A DNA stretch of 64,000 nucleotides from an uncultured Hyphomicrobiales bacterium (GCA_903861645.1 CAIOVE010000011.1:50877-114876); one strand, 5' to 3'; positions 1 through 9,177 are shown, counted from the first letter of the stretch. Translations and numbers: made by a program. The notes: generated from the sequence alone by a model not told the origin.

Positions 1-1152
1 GAGCTATCGACGCGCGCGCTCGGCCGCCACGCCATCATCGTGATCGGCGCGGAGCCACGCCCCGCCTACAACCGCGTCTTGCTCTCGTCGGTTCTGGCCG
101 GCGAGGTCGATCCCGCCGACATCGAGTTGAAGCCCGCCGCCTGGTGGCGGGCGCGGGGCGTCACCACGCTTTATGGCGGCGCCGTGGCGTCGATCGATCG
201 CGCGGCAAAAAGCGTCACGCTGGAAAGCGGTTTACGCGTCGCCTATTCCAAACTCGTTCTGGCGACGGGTTCGCATCCGATCCGGTTGCCGACGCCCGGC
301 ATGACCCTGCCCGGCGTGCTCACTTTCCGCGATTTGCGCGACACGGACGCCATGCTCGCCGCGGCGCGGCGCGGCGGACGCGCCGTCGTCATCGGCGGCG
401 GTTTGCTGGGCATCGAGGCCGCCCATGGGCTCGCGCGCGCGGGCATGCGCGTCACCCTTGTTCATCTGATGGATCGCCTGATGGAGCGCCAGCTCGACGC
501 GCGCGCGGCGGACCTGCTCAAGCGCGCGATCGAGGCGAAAGGCGTGACGGTTCTGCTCGGCGCCGACACCGCGCGCGTGACTGGCGATACGGTCGCGACC
601 GGGCTCGAACTCAAGGATGGCCGCGTCGTGCCCGCCGATCTCGTCGTCTGCGCGGTGGGCATTCGCGCCAATGCGGATCTGGCGCGCGCCAGCGGGCTTG
701 CGATCAACCGCGGCGTCATCGTCGACGCGGGCATGGCGACAAGCGACCAGGATATTTTCGCGCTGGGCGAATGCGCGGAGGCCGGCGGCGTTGTTTATGG
801 GCTGGTCGAACCCGCCTACGAACAGGCGCGCGTGCTGGCGCGTCGGCTTGCCGGGGACACAAGGGCGGCTTACGCGGGCTCGACGCCCGCGACCAATCTC
901 AAGGTTTCCGGCGTTGGCGTGTTTTCCGCCGGCGACTTCGTCGGCGAGGGCAAGGAGACCGTCCAGCTCGATGACGCGGCGGATGGGCTGTACAAAAAAC
1001 TCGTGATCGACAACGCGCGGCTCGTCGGCGCCATACTGATTGGCGATACGCGCGACGCGCTCTGGTATCAGGAACTCATTCGCGACAATATCGACATAAG
1101 CGCGATGCGCGACGATCTGATCTTCGGGCGCGCGCTCGCGATGGCCGCATGA
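1..1152 (+). CDS. FAD/NAD(P)-dependent oxidoreductase of nitrate assimilation (NasB/NirB N-terminal type), 5' partial
   Basis: The reading frame is open to the first base of the window, so the true start lies upstream and roughly 25 residues (including the first FAD-binding glycine loop) are missing. The visible 383 residues hold the family's AEPRPAYNRVLLSSVLAGE segment, a central NAD(P)-binding Rossmann loop (VVIGGGLLGIEAAHGLARAG, about residue 130) and the FAD-contacting DIFALGECAE segment near residue 250. Proteins of this class pass electrons from NAD(P)H to assimilatory nitrate or nitrite reductase in the cytoplasm. The stop overlaps the start of the nitrate reductase gene (ATGA), so the two are translationally coupled; that context favours an electron-transfer role for NasA over a nitrite-reductase fragment. 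Confidence 0.85.
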   Translation, partial: ELSTRALGRHAIIVIGAEPRPAYNRVLLSSVLAGEVDPADIELKPAAWWRARGVTTLYGGAVASIDRAAKSVTLESGLRVAYSKLVLATGSHPIRLPTPGMTLPGVLTFRDLRDTDAMLAAARRGGRAVVIGGGLLGIEAAHGLARAGMRVTLVHLMDRLMERQLDARAADLLKRAIEAKGVTVLLGADTARVTGDTVATGLELKDGRVVPADLVVCAVGIRANADLARASGLAINRGVIVDAGMATSDQDIFALGECAEAGGVVYGLVEPAYEQARVLARRLAGDTRAAYAGSTPATNLKVSGVGVFSAGDFVGEGKETVQLDDAADGLYKKLVIDNARLVGAILIGDTRDALWYQELIRDNIDISAMRDDLIFGRALAMAA

Positions 1153-3785
1153 TGCACGGCATCGCCCCCCGAACGGTCAAGACAACCTGCCCCTATTGCG
1201 GCGTTGGTTGCGGCGTCGCGGCGACGCCCGATGGGCGGGGTGGCGCGGCCATCGCGGGCGATGTCGATCATCCCGCCAATCTTGGCCGGCTTTGCTCCAA
1301 GGGTTCCGCGCTTGGCGAAACGCTGGCGCTGGAAACGCGCCTGCTGCATCCGATGATGAAGGGCGCGCGCGTTGGATGGGATGTCGCGCTCGACGCCGTC
1401 GCGAACGGCTTGCGGCGCGTGCTTGACGCGCACGGACCCGACGCGGTCGCCTTCTATTTGTCCGGGCAGTTGCTGACCGAGGATTATTACATCGCCAACA
1501 AGCTGATGAAGGGCTTCATCGGCTCGGCGCATGTCGACACCAATTCGCGCCTTTGCATGGCCTCGACCGTCGCCGGCCACAAGCGCGCGCTGGGCTCGGA
1601 TACGGTGCCCGGCTGCTACGAGGATCTCGACCGCGCCGATCTGCTCGTGCTCACGGGCTCGAACGCCGCCTGGTGCCACCCCGTGCTGCATCAACGCATG
1701 ATGGCGGCGAAGGCGCGCGGCGCGCGGATGATCGTCATCGATCCACGCGGAACCGAAACAAGCGAAGGCGCCGACCAGCATATCGCGCTTCGCCATGGAA
1801 CCGACGGCGCGCTGTTTTCCGGCTTGTTCGTTTATCTCGCCGACGGCGGTTTTCTCGATCGCGACTTCGTCGCGGCGCATACGCGCGATTTCGACGCCGC
1901 GCTGGCGCGCGCGCGATCCATCGCGCCCGACATCGACGCGACGGCGCGCGTGTGTGGTCTCGAGCGCGTCGCGGTCGCCAGCTTTTTCGAGACGTGGGCG
2001 AGAACGCCGCGCGTCGTCACCCTGTTCAGTCAGGGCGTCAACCAATCGGTCGTTGGAACCGACAAGGTCGCGGCGATTCTTAATTGCCATCTCGCGACGG
2101 GCCGCATCGGCCGCGAGGGCATGGGCCCGTTTTCACTGACTGGCCAGCCAAACGCCATGGGCGGGCGCGAGGTCGGCGGCCTCGCCAATCAGCTCGCCGC
2201 GCACATGGGTTTCGAGCCCGAAAATGTCGAGCGCGTCGGACGATTCTGGAACGCGCCGAACATGGCGCGGACGGAAGGGCTCAAGGCCGTCGACATGTTC
2301 GACGCCATCGCGTCAGGCCGCGTCAAGGCCTTGTGGATCATGGGCACAAATCCCGCCGTCAGCCTGCCGCGCGCCGACGACATTCGCGCGGCGTTGCGCC
2401 AGCTCGATTTGCTGGTCGTGTCGGAAAACGTGAATTCAACGGATTCCACCACGCCCAACGCCATCCTGCTGCCCGCGACGGCATGGGGCGAAAAGGATGG
2501 CACCGTCACCAACAGCGAACGGCGCATTTCACGTCAACGCCCCTTCATGCCGCCCGCGGGCGAGGCGCGACCCGACTGGATGATCATGCGCGACGTGGCG
2601 CGGCGCCTGGGTTTCGCCGGATTCGATTACAACGAGCCCGCCGATATTTTCCGCGAGCACGCGGCGCTCTCGACATTCGAGAACGATGGCCAGCGCGATT
2701 TCGATCTTGGGCCGCTCGCGACGCTCGACGGCGAGGCCTATGACGCGCTCGCGCCCGTGCAATGGCCGGTGCGCGCGGACGGAACCGGCGAAAAACGCCT
2801 CTTCGCGAAGGGCGGTTTTTTCACGTCGGATGGCCGCGCGAAATTCATCGCCATCGCGCCGCCGGACGTCGCGGAATTGAGCAGCGCCTTTCCCTTCATT
2901 CTGAACACCGGTCGCGTGCGCGACCAGTGGCACACGATGATGCGCACGGGGCTATCGCAACGGCTGGGCGCGCACCGGCCCGAACCCTTCGTGACCGTGC
3001 ATCCCGACGACGCCGCCCGCGCGGGGCTTGTCGCGGGCGGTCTCGCGCGTGTCGACTCCGCGCATGGCGCGGCGACGCTGCGCGTGGACATCGACGGCGG
3101 CCAGACGCCGGGAACGATCTTCGCGCCCATTCACTGGAACGACGAGACATCGGGCGGCGGGCGCGTTGGCGCCCTTGTTCATCCCCTATGCGATCCCTTC
3201 TCCGGCCAGCCCGACTCCAAGGCGACTCCCGCCAACATCGCGCCCGTCGCCTTCGCCCGCGCTGGTTTCATCGCGGCGCGCCATCGCTTCGCGCCGCCAG
3301 CCGGCTTCTGGGCGTGGCGACCGGTGGACGGCGGCTTCGTCGCCACGCTCGAAACCGACGCCGACGACGCGGCCATTCTCGCCGCGCTGCGCTCGGTTGG
3401 CGGCGATGGCGATGAACTCACGCTGAGGGACGAAGCGCGCGGCTTGTTCCGCGCCGCGTTGTTGCGCGACGGCAGGATCGAGGCGATCGCGTTTCTTGGC
3501 CGCGCGCGTCCCATTGCTACTTTCGCGATGGTCGCGGACGCGTTCGGCGCCGAGCGACTGGAAGGCGCCGCGCGCCGCGCGCTGCTCGCCGGACGCGCGG
3601 CCGTCGCGGACGCGGGACCGCTGGTGTGCGCGTGCTTCGGCGTGCCGCTCAACACAATTCAGGCGGCGATCAACGCTGGCGCGGCGACGCCCGAGGCGAT
3701 TGGCGCGGCGACAAAGGCCGGCACGAATTGCGGTTCGTGCCTGCCGGAATTGCGCCGCATGACACGGGCGCTCGCGCCGGCCTAA
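1149..3785 (+). CDS. nasA: Assimilatory nitrate reductase catalytic subunit (molybdopterin, with C-terminal [2Fe-2S] domain)
   Basis: 878 residues. The N-terminus has the [4Fe-4S] cysteines C14, C17, C21 and C49 of the bis-MGD molybdopterin oxidoreductase family (TCPYCGVGCGV ... GRLCSKG), followed by the catalytic molybdopterin domains and the C-terminal dinucleotide-binding domain around residues 580-690. The last 60 residues carry C827, C829, C861 and C864, a BFD-like [2Fe-2S] cluster found in cytoplasmic assimilatory nitrate reductases that take electrons from a flavoprotein. No signal peptide is present, as expected for the assimilatory enzyme. It overlaps the preceding flavoprotein gene by four bases. 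Its stop overlaps that of the convergent DUF2306 gene by four bases. Confidence 0.93.
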   Translation: MMHGIAPRTVKTTCPYCGVGCGVAATPDGRGGAAIAGDVDHPANLGRLCSKGSALGETLALETRLLHPMMKGARVGWDVALDAVANGLRRVLDAHGPDAVAFYLSGQLLTEDYYIANKLMKGFIGSAHVDTNSRLCMASTVAGHKRALGSDTVPGCYEDLDRADLLVLTGSNAAWCHPVLHQRMMAAKARGARMIVIDPRGTETSEGADQHIALRHGTDGALFSGLFVYLADGGFLDRDFVAAHTRDFDAALARARSIAPDIDATARVCGLERVAVASFFETWARTPRVVTLFSQGVNQSVVGTDKVAAILNCHLATGRIGREGMGPFSLTGQPNAMGGREVGGLANQLAAHMGFEPENVERVGRFWNAPNMARTEGLKAVDMFDAIASGRVKALWIMGTNPAVSLPRADDIRAALRQLDLLVVSENVNSTDSTTPNAILLPATAWGEKDGTVTNSERRISRQRPFMPPAGEARPDWMIMRDVARRLGFAGFDYNEPADIFREHAALSTFENDGQRDFDLGPLATLDGEAYDALAPVQWPVRADGTGEKRLFAKGGFFTSDGRAKFIAIAPPDVAELSSAFPFILNTGRVRDQWHTMMRTGLSQRLGAHRPEPFVTVHPDDAARAGLVAGGLARVDSAHGAATLRVDIDGGQTPGTIFAPIHWNDETSGGGRVGALVHPLCDPFSGQPDSKATPANIAPVAFARAGFIAARHRFAPPAGFWAWRPVDGGFVATLETDADDAAILAALRSVGGDGDELTLRDEARGLFRAALLRDGRIEAIAFLGRARPIATFAMVADAFGAERLEGAARRALLAGRAAVADAGPLVCACFGVPLNTIQAAINAGAATPEAIGAATKAGTNCGSCLPELRRMTRALAPA

Positions 3786-4210
3786 CGCGCCGCGGCGGAT
3801 AAAACCGGCGGATGCGATGTCATCGCCACCGCCTTGTTCAGCACGCGACCCGGCGACGCCACGGCAAAGACGCCTGCAATCAGCAGGCCCATGAAATTCA
3901 ACATCATCACGCGAGCGTGCCGCCGCGTCTGGCCGCGCCGCGCCGCGTAAACCGCGAGCGGCAAGGTGGAGATGGTCAGGATCGACAAAAGATGGATGGG
4001 GCCGAAATGGCCCCGCCAAAGATCGGTGATTCCGAAGGAAGAGATCGCGGCGGCCATCATGGCCGCCGCGAAAATCCGCCCGGAGGCGATATGGCCCGTC
4101 GTTCCCTTTTTCAGCGCCAGCGCGCCAAGTCCGCCAACCAGCGCCACGAGCGCCACCAGAGCGTGCGCGATCGTCACAGGCGGCGCGGCCCAAAGGGGAG
4201 CGAAAGTCAC
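3782..4210 (-). CDS. DUF2306-like membrane protein
   Basis: 142 residues with four to five hydrophobic segments. The sequence follows the DUF2306 pattern: a first helix ending in a KG-TGHIASGR loop, then a GPIHLLS segment, an RRGQTRRHAR basic loop and a final LLIAGVFAVASPGR helix. The biochemical role of the family is unknown; haem or quinone-linked membrane functions have been guessed but nothing here proves one. The start is a GTG that overlaps the stop of the upstream DUF2852-like gene (GTGA), so the two are probably cotranscribed. Confidence 0.75.
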   Translation of the reverse strand: MTFAPLWAAPPVTIAHALVALVALVGGLGALALKKGTTGHIASGRIFAAAMMAAAISSFGITDLWRGHFGPIHLLSILTISTLPLAVYAARRGQTRRHARVMMLNFMGLLIAGVFAVASPGRVLNKAVAMTSHPPVLSAAAR

Positions 4211-4677
4211 TGACCGCGGTTTCCGCGATCACGCATGAACCGATCGAACTCCTCGCGGTCGCGGGCGCGGCGCAACTGGTCGATATGTTCGGCGAATTCA
4301 CGCTCCGCCGCCTCGAGCTTGCGGCGCTCTTCCTCGAGACGCGACAATTCGCCGGCGCGCCAATCGTCGAAAGCGGTGTTGCCGGTCGGCCTGAAGCCCC
4401 AGCCGCCGCCAGATGAAGATTTCCAGCCGCGACACGCGTCGCGGGCCGAACGCGCGCGCTCCTCGGCGAAGGCGAAGACATCGCCCTGATAGCCGCTGCG
4501 GCGCTGCCAGACCTTGAACCCGATCACGGCGAGCCCGATGGGCCAGAACACGATGAAGCCCAGAATCATCGCCAGCAGTTCGAGCGGCCGCCATCGGGCA
4601 AAGCCACAACCGCCGTGATAGGTTCCACCATTCCAGCCCGGTTCGGGCCGTGACGCGCTTTCAGATGAATAAGACAT
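4207..4677 (-). CDS. DUF2852-like membrane protein
   Basis: 156 residues. A Gly/Pro-rich N-terminus precedes one long hydrophobic stretch (RPLELLAMILGFIVFWPIGL, about residues 30-52), then a charged region with coiled-coil character (EERRKLEAAEREFAEHIDQL) that ends in a basic, glycine-containing tail. This matches the DUF2852 pattern of Rhizobiales membrane proteins; no function is known. The ATG at 4677 is chosen because TTGGAGC lies about seven bases upstream; a longer frame from 4743 would run back into the dyad at 4729-4751. Confidence 0.7.
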   Translation of the reverse strand: MSYSSESASRPEPGWNGGTYHGGCGFARWRPLELLAMILGFIVFWPIGLAVIGFKVWQRRSGYQGDVFAFAEERARSARDACRGWKSSSGGGWGFRPTGNTAFDDWRAGELSRLEEERRKLEAAEREFAEHIDQLRRARDREEFDRFMRDRGNRGQ

Positions 4678-5021
4678 GGGTTTGCTCCAATAGCCCCCGG
4701 CGCATCGGGAGACGCACGCTCCTGATGTGAATGTAATATACATTTACATTCATCGACGGAGAAGGGGTCCTCGGGAATTTATTTGAGGATCCCGGAATGG
4801 CTTATTTTCGTATGCGTGGGCCAGAACGACGGCGCGAGGGCGGAACCGTCGGCGGCGGCTACCCCCTGGGGACCAACATCGGGTGTTTGGGGCTATGGAT
4901 TCTGACGGAAGCGGGGTCTGCATCGCTCATCGCCAGTCGAGCATGGATCGAATCTTCCGATTTGAACGACGGTGCGCCGCATGTATTGTGACATTGTTTT
5001 TTGAGAATTCAGGAGGCGCGC
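4678..5021. other. Non-coding stretch between DUF2852 gene and small ORF
   Basis: This 344-base interval has one strong element, the inverted repeat at 4729-4751. It also contains a 64-codon frame from 4797 with a passable GAGG ribosome site but no recognisable protein character. The final 30 bases carry a T-rich run and the AGGAGG that serves the small gene at 5022. No RNA gene was recognised. Confidence 0.5.
4729..4751. promoter_or_regulatory. Inverted repeat, probable operator
   Basis: GAATGTAA, a 7-base spacer TATACAT, then TTACATTC: a perfect 8-base dyad. A second palindrome, ATGTA-ATA-TACAT, is nested in its left part. The element is AT-rich in a GC-rich neighbourhood and sits 52-74 bases upstream of the minus-strand start at 4677, where a repressor or activator would control the DUF2852/DUF2306 pair. 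The cognate regulator is not evident; the TetR gene at 5240-5917 is the nearest candidate. Confidence 0.5.
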
Positions 5022-5180
5022 ATGGCCGGTGAAAAATCCATTTTCGAATCCATCGAGGAAAAAGCGAAGGAAATCGGCAAGAAAGTCGAGGAAATCCTTG
5101 ACGATGTTTCAGCCGACGAAGAGCCGCTGAAAGTTACCTACCCCGACGGCGAAACGGCGCCCGAGCCCCCAAAAAAATAA
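5022..5180 (+). CDS. Small acidic/charged protein, 52 residues
   Basis: A short frame (MAGEKSIFES ... ETAPEPPKK) preceded by a perfect AGGAGG five bases upstream of the ATG. The product is charged and predicted helical (EEKAKEIGKKVEEILDDVS), followed by a proline-containing acidic tail; no membrane segment or signal peptide is visible. The ideal ribosome site and amphipathic helix argue that it is translated. I do not recognise the family. It stands alone, upstream of a convergent TetR gene. Confidence 0.6.
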   Translation: MAGEKSIFESIEEKAKEIGKKVEEILDDVSADEEPLKVTYPDGETAPEPPKK

Positions 5181-5239
5181 TCGGGTCCGGCGCGACGAAA
5201 CCACGGGCCGCGCTGGGCCCGCGGTCGTCTGAAAATCCG

Positions 5240-5917
5240 CTACAGGCCCCATGGCCCAGAGGGGGCGCCCGGTCGCGCGGTCTGCTCCAGCAGCGCGCGC
5301 ACCCCGCCCACGAGAACCTTCTCGGGGTCGGTGTCGCATGCGGGCGCGAGGTGGCCGCCCGCGGCCAGCATTGCCACGCCGTGGGACAGCGACCATATGC
5401 GAAGCGACAGCAGCGGGGCGTCGGCGGCCGAACCGCCCAGCGCGCGCAAGGCCGCGGCGGTCGCCTCGCGCAACTGTTCGAACGCCTTGTTGCCCGCCAT
5501 GCCGGAGGCGGGTTCCCGCATGAGGGCGCCCGCGTCGGCGAACATGGCCGAGTAGAGCCCCGGTTCCTCTCGGGCGAAGCCCAGATAGGCGCCGCCCATG
5601 CGGTTGAGCGCGGTCACCGGGTCGGGACGGCCCTGATCCCACGCCCCCGCCATGCGCTGCGCGAACATCTCGAATCCGCGGCGGGCAAGCTCGGCCATGA
5701 GAGCGCCGCGGTCGGCGAAATGCCGATAGGGCGCCGCCGCCGTTACGCCGACGCGCTTGGCCGCCTCGGCCAGCGTGAAGCCGCCGCCGCCCCGCTCGGA
5801 CAGCAGCGCGCGGGCGGCGTCGAGCAACGCATCCTTGAGGCTGCCGTGATGATAGCCGCGCCGGTCGCGCGCGTGTCCAAAAAGGCCAGCCTTGCGAAAG
5901 GGGCTCTCGCTATCCAT
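5240..5917 (-). CDS. TetR/AcrR family transcriptional regulator (WHG-type C-terminal domain)
   Basis: 225 residues. The N-terminal TetR helix-turn-helix is clear (GSLKDALLDAARALLSERG ... FTLAEAAKRVGVTAAAPYRHF, about residues 25-75). The ligand domain ends with RIWSLSHGVAML, the W-HG pattern of the TetR_C_33/WHG subfamily. Such proteins are dimeric repressors of nearby or self genes; the ligand is unknown. ATG 5917 is chosen over the upstream in-frame start at 5983 because the extra residues are not TetR-like. The divergent neighbour is the 33-codon membrane peptide gene at 6006, a possible target. Confidence 0.85.
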   Translation of the reverse strand: MDSESPFRKAGLFGHARDRRGYHHGSLKDALLDAARALLSERGGGGFTLAEAAKRVGVTAAAPYRHFADRGALMAELARRGFEMFAQRMAGAWDQGRPDPVTALNRMGGAYLGFAREEPGLYSAMFADAGALMREPASGMAGNKAFEQLREATAAALRALGGSAADAPLLSLRIWSLSHGVAMLAAGGHLAPACDTDPEKVLVGGVRALLEQTARPGAPSGPWGL

Positions 5918-6005
5918 CTCAATTCCGTCGCCGTTCCCGCGGACAATAGTTTCTGGTCCGCCGAAAAGCGAGCGCGGCGGCAAGGCTCAAGTCGAGGAGT
6001 TCGTC

Positions 6006-6107
6006 ATGCGTCGCGCGACATCGCCTTACGTCATGGACCTGCTGGGCGTTTTCATGGCCTTTCTTTGCGTCGGCGCCATTGTCGTGGGGGCGCTTCAGGG
6101 CCCTTGA
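6006..6107 (+). CDS. Small single-pass membrane peptide, 33 residues
   Basis: The frame encodes MRRATSPYVMDLLGVFMAFL followed by CVGAIVVGALQGP. It has a short basic N-terminus and one transmembrane helix (about residues 9-30). GAGGAG lies about eight bases upstream of the ATG. The gene is divergent from the TetR regulator, with an 88-base gap that must hold both promoters. The family is not recognised; small size limits certainty. Confidence 0.5.
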   Translation: MRRATSPYVMDLLGVFMAFLCVGAIVVGALQGP

Positions 6108-6286
6108 CGGCCAAGTCCGGCGCGAGACCCGGAAGGGGGCAGCCGACGCGGCGATCGATATTTTACGTCTTCGCCCTAGTTTTACGGACCGCCGCCATCC
6201 ATATGCTCGTCGCCCCGGGGTTCTGGCGCGATCGTCGCGCCAGCATCGAACGGCACGGACGCCGGGGCCCGCTCGTGGGGTTTTCC

Positions 6287-7252
6287 ATGTCTTTCAAGAC
6301 GCTCGCATCCCGCAAAAGCATTCTGGCGGCGATGCTGTCGCTCGGGCTCGCCCTGGCGCCCGCCATGGCCGAGGCCAAGGCCGGCGGCGGCGCCAGCTTC
6401 GGTAGCCGGGGCACGCGGACCTTTTCGCCGCCGCCCATGACCAACACCGCGCCGCGATCCGCCGCGCCGCTGGAACGCTCCGCGACGCCCCAGACCGCGC
6501 CAAGCTCCAGCTTCGCGCCGCGCCCGGCGCCCTCGACGGGCTTTTTCGGCTCGGCCTTCAGCCGCGGCCTGCTGGGCGGCTTCATCGGCGCCGGCCTGTT
6601 CGGCATGTTGTTCGGCCATGGCCTGTTTGGCGGGCTCGGCGATCTCATGTCGATCCTTGGGCTCCTCCTGCAAATCGGCCTCGTCGTGATGCTGGCGCGT
6701 CTCGCCTGGGCCTGGTTCCAGAACCGGCAACAGCCGGCGATGGCCGGCGCGAGCCCGCGGCAGGGCTTCGGCGCGGGGCCGTTTCCCGGCGCCGCCCCGG
6801 CGGGCGGCGGCTTTGGCGGCGGCGCGCCGCAATCGACTCCCCTGAATCTCGCGCCCATGGACTTCAACGCCTTCGAACGGCGACTTGGCGAAATCCAGAT
6901 CGCCTATGGCGAGGAGGATCAGGGCAAACTGCGGACGCTGGCGACACCGGAAATGGCGGGCTATTTCGCCGAGCAGTTCGCCGAGAACGCCCGCAAGGGC
7001 GCGGTCAACCGCATCTCCGACCCCAAGCTGCTGCAAGGCGACCTCTCCGAGGCGTGGCGCGAGGGCGGCGACGAGTTCGCCACCGTCGCCATGCGCTTCT
7101 CGTTGATCGACGTCATGGTCGACCGCGCGAGCGGGCGGATTGTCTCCGGCGACGCCAACGCGCCGAGCGAGGCGACGGAGCTGTGGACCTTTACCCGTCC
7201 GCGCGGCGCCGGCCCCGACGCCTGGATCGTGTCGGCGATCCAGCAGGCCTGA
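6287..7252 (+). CDS. Tim44-like domain membrane protein
   Basis: 321 residues. An N-terminal signal or anchor (SILAAMLSLGLALAPAMAEA) is followed by a Ser/Pro/Ala-rich linker, a glycine-rich hydrophobic stretch with one or two membrane segments (about residues 85-145), another Gly/Pro linker and a C-terminal Tim44/MBA1-like domain (about residues 185-321; starts near APMDFNAFERRLGEIQIAYG). Alphaproteobacterial Tim44-like proteins are distant relatives of the mitochondrial import motor subunit and are thought to act at the inner membrane; the exact task in bacteria is unknown. Long upstream frame extensions from 5351 are antisense to the TetR gene and are not part of the protein. Confidence 0.82.
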   Translation: MSFKTLASRKSILAAMLSLGLALAPAMAEAKAGGGASFGSRGTRTFSPPPMTNTAPRSAAPLERSATPQTAPSSSFAPRPAPSTGFFGSAFSRGLLGGFIGAGLFGMLFGHGLFGGLGDLMSILGLLLQIGLVVMLARLAWAWFQNRQQPAMAGASPRQGFGAGPFPGAAPAGGGFGGGAPQSTPLNLAPMDFNAFERRLGEIQIAYGEEDQGKLRTLATPEMAGYFAEQFAENARKGAVNRISDPKLLQGDLSEAWREGGDEFATVAMRFSLIDVMVDRASGRIVSGDANAPSEATELWTFTRPRGAGPDAWIVSAIQQA

Positions 7253-7273
7253 CGCGCGGGCCGAGTCCGCCGG

Positions 7274-9049
7274 TCAGGCGCCCTTGTCGGGATTGATGAG
7301 GTCGCCTCGGCCACGCAGAAGCCCATGAGCGAAGGCGCCGCCGAGGCTCATGGGATCGGCGGGATGCAGGAAGCTGGCGGCGAATCCGGTCAGCATGCTC
7401 ACCACGCAAGCCGTGATCGCCGCCGCGCCGACGCCATCAAGCGATTCAAGTCCGCCCCGCCACCAGATCATCGCCTCGGCCGAGGCGAGGCCCGCGAGCA
7501 AGGCCGCGGCGGCGTCCACGCCTTCGGCCCGCGGCCACACGGACAGGGCGAGCAAGGGCGTCACCGTCGCCACGCATAACACGATCGCGAGGCCGACCAG
7601 CGCGCGCGGGTCGGGTTGTCGGCCCGCCAGCAAAAGACCGGCGGCGATGATCGCGACGGCCAGAATGGCGCGCGTGACGGCGAGCCGTCGACTTGTCATC
7701 GCGGTGGCTTCGCGCACCCGATAAAACGCGTCATGGCCCAACGCCGTCGCGCAGGTCTGGAACCCGGCGGCGGCCAGCACCAGCGCGAGCGCGATGACGC
7801 CGGACGCCGCGAGGCCCGCCAGAGCCTCGCCCAATCCCCGCAGGGCCGGAAGGCCAAGCAAAAGGAAACGACCGTTGGCGACGACGTCGGCGCCCGACAG
7901 CGCGCCGCTGAAGCCTGACCGGGCCGCGCAGGCGGCGCGCGCCGCGGCCGGCGTCGCGGGATGGCCGCCACAAATCTCGATCAGCCCCGCCCGGCTCGCC
8001 TCGATCACGGGGGCCGGCAGGGCCTCGGGCCGCGCGCCCACCGTCGCGGCGTCCAGCGCCAGCGTCGAAAGCGCCAGCGTCGCCGCGGCGAGCCCGGCGA
8101 AGATCAGGCACCAGAAAAGACCCGCCGCTCCGGCGCCGCGCGCCGCCGATGTGTCGCGTGTCGCCATCGCGGGCGTCAAAAGGGGCGCCAGCGCGCCAAC
8201 GCCCAGCACGACGGCCAGAATGGCGCCCCATCCCGTCGGCTGAATGTCGCCCGCCCGCAGATTCCATTCAGCCATGCGGGAAAGGCTGGCGCTCCAGGCG
8301 GCGACGTCGCCGAACGCGGGCAGCGGCAAGCCAACGCCGCGCGTGTAAAGAACAAGCAGCGGCAAGGCGAGGCCAGCCATCGTCATGCCCGCCGCGCCCG
8401 CCGCTGCCCAGACAAGCCCGGCGACGCCACCGGGCGCGACGATAAAAAATAGCACGATCCCGCCGAGCCAGAGCGAGGCGCCGACGCCAAGCCCCGTCGC
8501 GCGTGAAAAACCGGCGACCGCGCCGGCGAACCCCGCGACGCCGATCAGGAAGCCAACGCCCGCGATAACGGCCACGACGCCCAGCCGGAGCGCGAGATTG
8601 GGAAATCGTCCGGCGATGAGATCGGGAATCGAAAAAGCCCCGGTCTTGCGCAACAACGGCCCACCCGCGAGAGCCGCGAGCGCCAGACCGCCGGCAAAAC
8701 CGCCCAGCAACACGCGGAACGACGGACCGCCCGCCACCGGCGGCAGGAAGGGCGTGACGAGACCCGCCGCGAGCGACGCGAAGGCGAAGCCGGCATAGGC
8801 GGCGGGAACCGAACGACCGGCGGAATAAAAGCGTGACACGCGCATCGTGCGCAGCAGGAAGCCGACCGACGCCAGGCCGACGAGGGCCACGGCGGGCCCG
8901 AGAATCGCCACCAGCCGCGGCGGCGCGCCCACCCGATCCAGCAAGGCCACCAGCGCGGCGGCGATCGCGAAGGCCGCCGTCGCGAACACGACCCGCCCGT
9001 CAATCGCGGCGCGCTCGGTCAGGTCTTCGTCGGTTAGCGGCCTTTTCAC
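7274..9049 (-). CDS. Sodium:solute symporter family (SSS) permease
   Basis: 591 residues with about 13-14 hydrophobic helices. The core (YSAGRSVPAAYAGFAFASLA ... KTGAFSIPDLIAGRF) is the signature of the SSS family, closest in style to acetate/monocarboxylate permeases such as ActP. A polar loop with several cysteines sits around residue 360. The start is GTG at 9049, supported by GAGGGAAG seven bases upstream; the frame extends to 9121 but the extra residues are not family-like. The gene is divergent from a LuxR-type response regulator, which may control it. Substrate cannot be read from sequence; a short organic acid is likely. Confidence 0.78.
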   Translation of the reverse strand: MKRPLTDEDLTERAAIDGRVVFATAAFAIAAALVALLDRVGAPPRLVAILGPAVALVGLASVGFLLRTMRVSRFYSAGRSVPAAYAGFAFASLAAGLVTPFLPPVAGGPSFRVLLGGFAGGLALAALAGGPLLRKTGAFSIPDLIAGRFPNLALRLGVVAVIAGVGFLIGVAGFAGAVAGFSRATGLGVGASLWLGGIVLFFIVAPGGVAGLVWAAAGAAGMTMAGLALPLLVLYTRGVGLPLPAFGDVAAWSASLSRMAEWNLRAGDIQPTGWGAILAVVLGVGALAPLLTPAMATRDTSAARGAGAAGLFWCLIFAGLAAATLALSTLALDAATVGARPEALPAPVIEASRAGLIEICGGHPATPAAARAACAARSGFSGALSGADVVANGRFLLLGLPALRGLGEALAGLAASGVIALALVLAAAGFQTCATALGHDAFYRVREATAMTSRRLAVTRAILAVAIIAAGLLLAGRQPDPRALVGLAIVLCVATVTPLLALSVWPRAEGVDAAAALLAGLASAEAMIWWRGGLESLDGVGAAAITACVVSMLTGFAASFLHPADPMSLGGAFAHGLLRGRGDLINPDKGA

Positions 9050-9177
9050 CCGATCTTCCCTCGCATTGGACTTGCGCCCGCGACCACGCGATGAACAATA
9101 TGACAATCGCGCCGAATGCAAGCGTCTGGATAGCCGTGGGGAGCTATGCGACGTTCGCGCCGCGCCGGGAGGAAACC

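Noticed and set aside
4797..4991. 64-codon frame on the plus strand with a GAGG before the ATG
   Set aside because: No family-like features, unusual composition for the genome, no neighbour coupling; kept only as a remark on the intergenic region.
5351..6286. Long in-frame upstream extension of the Tim44-like gene
   Set aside because: It is antisense to the TetR gene and lacks family similarity; the signal peptide marks the real start at 6287.
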